In this document: piece after piece, positions 12,301 through 21,300 of the stretch
Position numbering within the stretch: the stretch's first letter is position 1
How the letters are laid out: the number at the start of each line of letters is the position of its first letter
Assembly (NCBI RefSeq): GCF_001044235.1
Contig: NZ_JYNL01000030.1
Span: 232,020 to 296,019, forward strand
From: Mycolicibacterium chlorophenolicum
Lineage (GTDB): Bacteria > Actinomycetota > Actinomycetes > Mycobacteriales > Mycobacteriaceae
Direction of reading: 5' to 3'
DNA length: 64,000 nucleotides
Notes under the pieces: generated by a model
What the model was told of the DNA's origin: nothing
Databases searched by the model: none
What the model saw: the letters and a program-made list of their open reading frames with translations, nothing else
Program-made: the position numbers and the translations under genes

Positions 12301-15300
12301 TGAGGACGCCGGTCTCGCGGGACCACACCGACGCGACGTCCCCGGCGGCGTCTCCGACCGAGAGCGTCCAGCCCGTGTCGTGCACCTCGAGGTGGGCACG
12401 CAGCATCCCGTGCGCGGTCAGCACAGCTGCGAGCATCTCGTCGAGCTGCGGGCCGGTGAGGCCGGCAGGGGTGGCCAGCACCATCGACTGGTAGAAGTTG
12501 GCCAGCGGTGTGCCGGCGCGGGCGGTTTCAGCCAGCATCGGCGTGGCGGCGATCTCGCCGAGGCCGGTGTCGGGGCCGGCCGGGGCAGCGGAGGACACCT
12601 CGCCCGCGGTCGCGGCCAGCGCGGCGACCGTGCGCCGGCGGAAGATGTCGCGCGGGGTGATGTGCAGCCCGGCTTTGCGCGCCCGACCGCACACGGCGAT
12701 CGAGGAGATGCTGTCGCCGCCGAGGCCGAAGAAGTCGTCGTCCACGCCGATGTCTTCGAGATCGAGAACGCCGGAGAACACCTGCAGCAGAATGGCTTCC
12801 GCCGACGACCGCGGCTGCCGGCTCTCGCCGCGGGTCGCGGCGACCGGTTCGGGCAGGGCCGCGGTGTCGAGCTTGCCGTTGACCGTCAGCGGCAGCGTCT
12901 CGACGACCCCGTAGCGGGTGGGCACCATGTACCCGGGCAGCAGCTCGGACAGCCGGCTGTGCAGGCCCCGGACGAAGTCCCCGCGGTCGTCCGGCGGTGA
13001 GGACGGCACGACGTAGGCGGCCAGGGTTTTCACCGGCGGGACGCCCGAACCCGTGCGCACCACGACCGCGCAGCGCGCGACGCCGTCAACGGCGGCGAGC
13101 ACGGACTGGACTTCGCCGAGTTCGACCCGGTAGCCGCGGATTTTCACCTGATCGTCGGCGCGTCCCAGATAGTCGAGGATGCCGGGTTCGGCGGCGCCGG
13201 GCCGGCGGCGCACGAGGTCGCCGGTCCGGTACATCCGTCCGCCGGGAACATACGGGTCGGCCACCATGGACGCCGACGTCAGTCCGGCCCGTCGGTGATA
13301 CCCGCGGGCCAGACCGGTGCCGGCGATGTAGAGCTCACCGGCCGCACCGTCGGGCACCGGGCGCAGCGCGGCGTCGAGGACATATCCGCGGGTGTTCCAG
13401 ATCGGTTGTCCGACAGTCGCGGTGGCGCTGTCCTCGGTCCCGCCACCGAGGGTGTTGATGGTGTACTCGGTGGGGCCGTACAGGTTGTAGCCGGCGGTGT
13501 CCGGATGGTCGCGCAGCGCCGACCACACCTGCTCGCTGACGGCTTCGCCACCCAGCAGCACCAGCGCGGGAGCATGCCCGTCGAGAAGCCCGGCGTCGAA
13601 CAGGTGGTGGGCATAGGTGGGCGTCACGTTGATGACGTCGATGCGGTGCCGGCGGCAGTAGCCCACCAGCGCGGGCGCGTCCCGGCGCAGCTCTTCGTCG
13701 CAGATGTGCACCTGGTGGCCGTCGAGCAACCAGAACAGCTCTTCCCACGACATGTCGAACGAGAACGAGACGGTGTGCGCGACCCGCAGCCGCGCCTGTT
13801 CGCGATCGCTGCCGCGGGCCCGTCGGACCGTCGGCTCGAAGATGGCTTCGCGGTGGTTGAAGTACATGTTGGTCAGCCCCGCGTAGGGCGTCAGCACACC
13901 CTTGGGCGTGCCGGTCGACCCGGAGGTGTAGATCAGATACGCCGGATGTGCCGGCCGCGCCGGACCGATGGGGCCGAGCTCGCTGTCCGACAGCGGTTCT
14001 GACGATGTGGCCGCGAGGGCATGCCGTGTGTCCGGGTCGTCGAGGGCGATCACGGTGGCGCCGTGCTCGCGAGCGCACGTGCCGATCGCGGTGTGGTGCG
14101 CGGTCGTCAGCAGCAATGCCGGGCGGGCATCGGAGACGATCGTGCGCAGCCGTTCGAGCGGCAGATCCAGCTCCAGCGGGAGATACGCCGCGCCGGCGCG
14201 CAGCACCGCGAACAGTGCGACCACCATGCCGATCGAACGCGGAAGCGCCAGCGCCACGAACGATTCGGGCGCCGCGCCGTGCCGGCGCAGGTAGCGCGCC
14301 ATCGCGGTGACCCGGTCGTCGAACTCGCGGTAGCTCAGGCGCTCGCTGCCGAACACCAGCGCGGTCTCGTCGGGATCGGCGGCGGCGCGGCGGGCCAGCA
14401 GCTCGGCGACCGTGGCCGGCTCGACCTGACGGGCGGTGGCCGACCAGCGCCGCTCGAGCGCGGCGGCGCGCTCGCCCGACACGACGGGCAGTGCGCCCAG
14501 CGCCACGTCGGGCGTGTCGGCGACCGCCCCCAGCACCGCGAGCACCTGGGTGACCATCTCCTGGGCGCGGGCCGCGCCGATGACCCGGTGTTCGAGCTTG
14601 ACCGTGAGCTCCCGGCCTGGGGTGAGCACCCAGGTGAGCGGGAAGTGCGTGGTGTCGTGATAGTCGACGGCGATCACACCGTGTCTCGACTCGAGCTCGG
14701 TGAACGTGTCGTCGGCGAGAAAGTTCTGGAAGACCAGCAGCGAATCGAACAGGGCCGCCGCGGAATCGCCTGCGGCACGCTGGATGTGGCCGAGGCCCAG
14801 GTGGTCGTGGCGCATCATCGAGATGCGCTGCTCGTGGATCGCGCGGATCGCGTCGGCGGCGGTGCGGGTGGGGGACAGGTCGGCACGCACCGCGACGGTG
14901 TTGAGGAACGACCCGATCGCGTCGTCGATACCGATCAGTTCGCCGGGTCGTCCGGCCACGGTCGTCCCGAGAACGACGTCGGTGGTGCCGGCGTGGTAGC
15001 CGGTGACTGCCGCGACCGCCGCGGTCACGACGGCGTTGAGGGTGACCCCGAGCGTGGCCGCCGTGGCGTGCAGCCGCCGGGTCACCTCACGCGACAGGTC
15101 GACGACGATGCGCTCCGGTTCGGTGTCGGCGAGCGCCGCCGGCTGGCCGGGTGCGACGCCGCTGGCCAGCGTGGGCTCCGGCAGGCCGCCCAGCAGGTGC
15201 CCCCACGCCTGACGCGCCTCGGCGTCGCCGACCTCGTCGACCCAGCGCAGGTATCCGGTGACCACGTCGGTATGTGGCCGTATCACCCCGCTCTCGCCGT

Positions 15301-18300
15301 GGGAGTCGTACAGGGCGAACAACTCCCGCAGGACCAGCTCGCGCGACCAACCGTCGAACAGCAGGAAGTGATAGGTCAGAAGCATCCGGTCCCGCCCGTC
15401 GGGCAGCCGGATCACAGTGAGTCGCATCAGCGGGGGCTGCGCGAGGTCGAACGGCGCGGTGCGGTCGGCCTCTCCGACGCGGCGTAGCGTCTCGGCGACC
15501 GCTTCCCCGTCACCGTGCGCGGTGAGGTCGACGACGGAGATCTCCGCCGGTGGATCGGCCAGGATCACCTGAACCAGCGCCGTGGCGTCGGGTGCAGGCA
15601 TCTCCTCGGCGTGCTCGACGGTCCGGAAGCCCGCGCGCAGCTGGGGATGACGTCGCAGCAGCGAGCCGAATGCCAGGCCTAGTGCGTCGAGGTCGAGTCG
15701 CCGGTCGAAGTCGAACGTGTTCTGCGTGAGGTAGGTCGCCGAGGCGGCATTGCCCAGCGTGCTCTGGTAGTACACGCCCTGCTGCAGCGGCGACATCGCC
15801 CAGATGTCCTCGACCGCCTCGGAATCGGTGATCCGCCGCAGTGTCTCCTCCGACAGCCGGAGCGTGCCGAACCGGGGAATCGCCGCTCGCGCGAGGGCGG
15901 TGTCGGCAGCCAGTGCAGCGAGCCCGATCGCGGTACGGCCGCGGAACACGTCCTCTGTCGTCACCTGCAGGCCTGCGCGGGCCAGCCGACTGGTCACCCG
16001 GATTGCGGCGATGCTGTCACCGCCGAGGGAGAAGAAGTCGGCGTCGGCGCCGACCGATTCCCGGCCGAGCACGTCGGCGAACACCTCGACGATCGCGCGC
16101 TGCCGATCGTCAGCGGGCGGGACCGGCGCACCGGTCGAGGCCGGACGATCGTCGTCGAGGATCGCCAGGATTGCCGAGGTGTCGCGTTTTCCGTTGGGCA
16201 GCAGAGGGATTGCGTCCGCCTTTGCGATCGCCGAGGGCACCAGATGCCGGGGCAGGGCGCCGGCCGCGGCCGCGCGTATCTCGGCGACGTCGGGTCCGCC
16301 GGGTTCGGTCACCACGACCGCGGCCAGTTCCGGTCCACGGCCCACGACGGCGGCCTGGCTCACCCCGGCAACCCGCATCAGCGCCGCCTCGACCTCGGCC
16401 GGCTCGACGCGGTGGCCGTTGATCTTCAGCTGGCTGTCGGCGCGTCCCGCGAACACCACGCGGCCGTCGGGCAGCCGCGCCCCGAGATCGCCGGTGCGAT
16501 ACATCCGCCGCCCGCCGGGCGCGGCGACGAACCTCACCGCGGTGTGTCCCGGCCGGTGCAGGTACCCGCGGGCCAGCTGCGTGCCGGTGACATAGATCTC
16601 GCCGATCACGCCGGCGGGCAGCTCCGCCAGCGCGGTGTCGAGAATGCGGACGCCGGCACCCGGCACCTCGGCGCCCAGCGTGACCGTGTCGGCGTACTGG
16701 TCACCGGTGAGCACATCACCGGTGACCTCGGACGACCCGTACGAGTTGACGATCACCGAATCCGGGCAGGCCGCCTGGAGGGCGGTCAGGGCGTGCGGAG
16801 TGAGTGCTTCGCCGCTGACGATCCACCGCCGGATCGAGCCGACCTCGGCGGTGTGCTCCTGGGCGAGCGCCGCGGCCAGCGACGGGATCGCCACCAGTTG
16901 CCGGACGTCGTGCTCGGCGATCAACGCGGCCAGCCGCCGGCCGTCGCGCACGGCATCGTCGTCGGCGAGCACCGTGCACGCCCCGGCGACCAAACCGGCC
17001 AGCAGTTCGGTGGTGCCGTCGATGAACGACAGTGAGCTCTTCGCCAGCCTGATCGGTGCCGGCCATGCCTCGGTCGCCCATGCCAGCCGATTGGCCAGCG
17101 CGCCGTGCGTACCGATGACGGCTTTGGGCTCACCCGTCGATCCGGAGGTGTAGAGCACCGAGACCGCATCCAGCGGGCCGACGTCGACAAGCGGGAGGTC
17201 GGCGTCGTCGGGTGTCACCCGGTCCGCGTCGACCGCGGCGGTCCCGTCGGGGATCGTCGTGCCGACCACGCGTCGCCCGGCGGTGTCGGCGAGCACCGCA
17301 CGGGGGCGGGCATGACCGAGCATGAACTCGATGCGGGGGCGCGGGTACCCGAGGTCGACGGGCAGGTACGCGGCGCCGGTCATCGTGATCGCCCACAGCC
17401 CGGCGACCAGGTCCGCCGACCGCGCCATCGCGAGGGCGACGACATCGCCCCGACGCACCCCGGCGTCGACGAGCAGGTGCGCCAGCCCGGCGGCTCTGGC
17501 TTGGAGTGCCCCGAACGTCACGGGAACGCCGCCGACGACCAGCGCCGGTGCGCCGGAACGTTCAGCGGCCGCCGTGGCGAGCAGCCGCGTGACCGAGCGG
17601 TCGCCGCGCGGGTGGGATTCGGCGTCGCGTGCGACGGCGGCATCGGCCAGCGCAATGCGCCCGCAGGCCAGCTCGGGGTCGGCCGCGACCGCCCGCAGCA
17701 GTGCTCCGAATGCTGCGGCGACCGCGTCGGCGAACGCATCGCAGAGCCGGGTGCAGTCGTTGGTGACCGTGACCGCGACCTGCTCGCGGACGGTGATCGT
17801 CACGGTGAGCGGATAGTGCGGCGCCTCGATCACGGTGATGTCGCCCAGCTCGAGGTCTGGGCTCGAATGTGTGCTGGCGCCCAGGTTTTCGATCACGACC
17901 AGGGAATCGAACAGGTCGTCGACACCGGCCATGCGCAGCGCCTCGGGCAGCGGCAGGTGATGATGGTCCAGCAGTGTCGCCTCGGTGTGCGCCAGCCGCG
18001 CCGCCACCGCGCGGACGGGGTCCTGCTCGGTCCAGCGAACGCGCATGGGGATGGTGTTGACGAGGAGCCCGACCATCCGGTCGACGTCGAGCAGGTCGGC
18101 GTCGCGGCCCGACACCACAGTGCCGAACGTGACGTCGGTGCGGCCGGTCAGCCGGCCCGCGGTGAGCCCCCAGGCGGTGTGCAGCAGCGTGCCGATCGTG
18201 ACACCGGCGTCGCGCGCGGCTGCGCCCAGCAGCCGGGCATCCATCGATCGTGCGGTGCGGCGGCCGAATCCGGTGTCGCGGGAGAGACGGAGGCCGTCGG

Positions 18301-21300
18301 CCGCCGCGATCCGGGTCGGTCCGTCGATGCCGGTCAGTACGGGCGTCCAGGCGAGCCGGTCGGCGGCCTCGTCGCGGTCGGCGAGCCAGTCGAGGAAGGA
18401 GCCGAACTGCGGGGCCGGGCCGGGGAAGTCCTCACCGGCGTACGCGGTGAGCAGGTCGTCGAGCACCAGCGGCACCGACCAGCCGTCGGCGACGATGTGG
18501 TGCACGGTCTGGATCATCGTGTGCAACTCGTCGCTGTGGCGGACGAGCACGTACCGCGTGAGCGGCGGCGCGGCGAGATCGAAACGGCGAAGCCGTTCCC
18601 GTTCGGCGTGTCCGGCGATCACCTCGCCGGCGTCGGCGATTCCGGCGTCGACGACCTTGAAGTCCGGCGCGACGACGGCGGCGTGGACCGACACCGGGGT
18701 GCCGTCACCGAGCGTGGTGAACGCTGCCGACAGGGCGCGGTGCCGGGTGACGACGGCTTCGGTGGCCCGTTGGAACCGGTCGGTGTCGAGGGGTCCCCGG
18801 ATGTCGACGATCTGCTGCACGACGTAGGGGTCGTTGCGTCGATCGAACGTGGAATGGAAGTAGATGCCCTGCTGGGTCGAGGTCAGCGGCAGCACGTCGA
18901 CCAGATCGCGGTAGCGGGCCGCGAGGTCGGCGACGTCACGCTGGGTCAACGCGACCCGCGGGAAGTCGGACGCGCTGTGCCCGCGGACGTGCTCGCTGCC
19001 GGCGATTCTGCCCAGCAGCTCGCACCACAGCCTTGCCAGCCGGTCCACCTCGGATGCCGAGATCGCCGCGGCGGGCCAGTTGAAGGTCGCGCGCAACACG
19101 GTTCCGGTGGGCGCGTCGACGGCTTCGGCGTTGATCTCCAGCAGCCGGGGCAGCGGCATGGCGGGGTCGCGCCCCTCGAGGACCGCGTGCTCGTCGGCGA
19201 ACGCCCACGGACGATCCGCGGCGTCGAAGCGGCCCAGGTAGTTGAACAACACCTGGGGAGTGGCGACCGGCACGGCGTCTGTCGGGTGCAGGTACCGCAG
19301 CGCGCCGTAGCTCAGGCCGTGTGACGGCACGGCCCGCAGCTGGTCCTTGACCGAGCGCACGGCGGCACCGAGCGCGGCGTCGTCCCGCACCGCCGCGCGC
19401 CAGTCGATGTCTTTGTCGCACAGCAGGACCGGGTACAGCGTGGTGAACCATCCGACCGTCTCGGACAGGTCCAGATCGCCCACGGCGTGACCTTCACGGC
19501 CGTGGCCTTCCATTTCCACCAGCAGATCCCCGGACCCGTGCACCCCGCGGTCGTCGAGCCACACCCGCAGCGCGAGATACAGCGCGGCCACCATCGGATC
19601 GTTGACGTGGCCGTGGATGCGGTCGGGCACGGTGGTCAGCAGGGCGGCGGTGACGTGCTCCGGCAGCTCGACGATCAGGGCGGCTTCGCTGGCCACCGTG
19701 TCCCGCGTCGGATCGAGAGACCGGTCACCCCAAGCTGTTTCGGTGACCGTGCCGAGGTGTTCCCAGTAGCGGTGGTCGGCGTCGAAGGCGCCCAGTGCGG
19801 TCGCGTCGGTGAGCTGCCGGGCCCACTGCAGCCATGGCGTCGGCGCCGGCGGGAGTGCCGGATCGGACCCCGAGGTGAGCCGGCGGTGCGTGGTCTCCAG
19901 GTCCTCGGCCAGGACGCGCAGCGACACCCCGTCGACGACGATGTGGTGGGCGATCACGACGAGCCGGCCGGGTTCGCCGGGATCGGTCAGCCAGCCGGCG
20001 GCGATCATGACGCCGGCCGCGGGGTCGAGGAGCGCGACCAGCCGGTCCCGCATCGCCTCGACACCGTCGTCGAGACGGCCGGTCAACAGCGGTACCCGCG
20101 GGGCGGAGTCCGGGATGGTCAGCTCAGTGGGTGTCGCGCCGGTCGATGCCCACAGCAGGTGGTGGCGGGCCACCACGGCGTCGAGGACCGACCGCACGGT
20201 GTCCTCGTCGAGATCGGCCGGCGTCACCAGCGTCATGCCCTGGTAGAACCCGTTCAACGTCGACGCCGCAGCAGGCCGTCCGACGTCGGCCAGCCAATGC
20301 AGGATCGGTGTCGCCGGCACCGCACCCGTGGCGTCACCGCTGTGCAGCGCGACCGGTTGTGCCTCGGTGAGCAGTGGGGCGAGTGACTCGACGGTGCGGT
20401 GGGCGAACATGTCGCGGGGACGCAGCGTGTACCCGGCTGACCGCACCCGGCTGACGACGCGGATCGCGACGATGCTGTCGCCACCCAGCCGGAAGAAGTC
20501 GTCGTCGACGCCGATGTCGTCGAGGTCGAGCGCGTCGGCGAAGGCGCGGCACAGCAGCGCCTCCCGCGGGTTGCGCGGCGGCGTGGTCCCGGTCGCCGAG
20601 GATGGTGGCGGAGGGGCGGGCAGCGCGCGCCGATCGACTTTCCCGTTGGCGGTCAACGGAATCCGATCGATCGTGAGCACACTCGTGGGCACCATGTACT
20701 CGGGCAGCCGGGATCGGCACCAGTCGGCGATCCGGGTGTGCAGTGCGGGGTCGTGGCGTGCTGCGTCGGTGGCGACCACATAGCCGACGAGGTGGTCGGC
20801 GCTGCCCTGCCGGTGCACGGTGACGACGGCCTGGCGAACCGCCGGGTGCGCGGCGATCGCCGACTCGATCTCCTCGAGTTCGATGCGCCTGCCCCGGATC
20901 TTGACCTGGTTGTCGGTGCGGCCGAGGAACTCCAGCGACCCGTCGTCGCTCCAGCGGGCCAGGTCGCCGGTGCGGTACATACGGGAGCCGTGGGCATCGA
21001 ACGGGTTGGCCACGAAGCGCGACGCGGTCAGCGGGGCCGCGTTGACGTAGCCGCGGCCCAGCAGGAATCCGGCGGCGTACAGCTCACCGCCCACACCCGG
21101 GGGGACCGGACGCAGGTCCTCGTCGAGGACATAGAGCTGAGTGTGCGGATTCGGCCGGCCGATCGAGGTGGCGATCCGCTCCGCGGAGTCGCGGTAGATG
21201 ACATGGGAGACGCCGATGGTCGCCTCGGCCGGTCCGTACCCGTGATACAGCGTGGTGGTGAGCTGCCGCCGGAATCGGACGAACAGGCTCGGGGTCAGCA

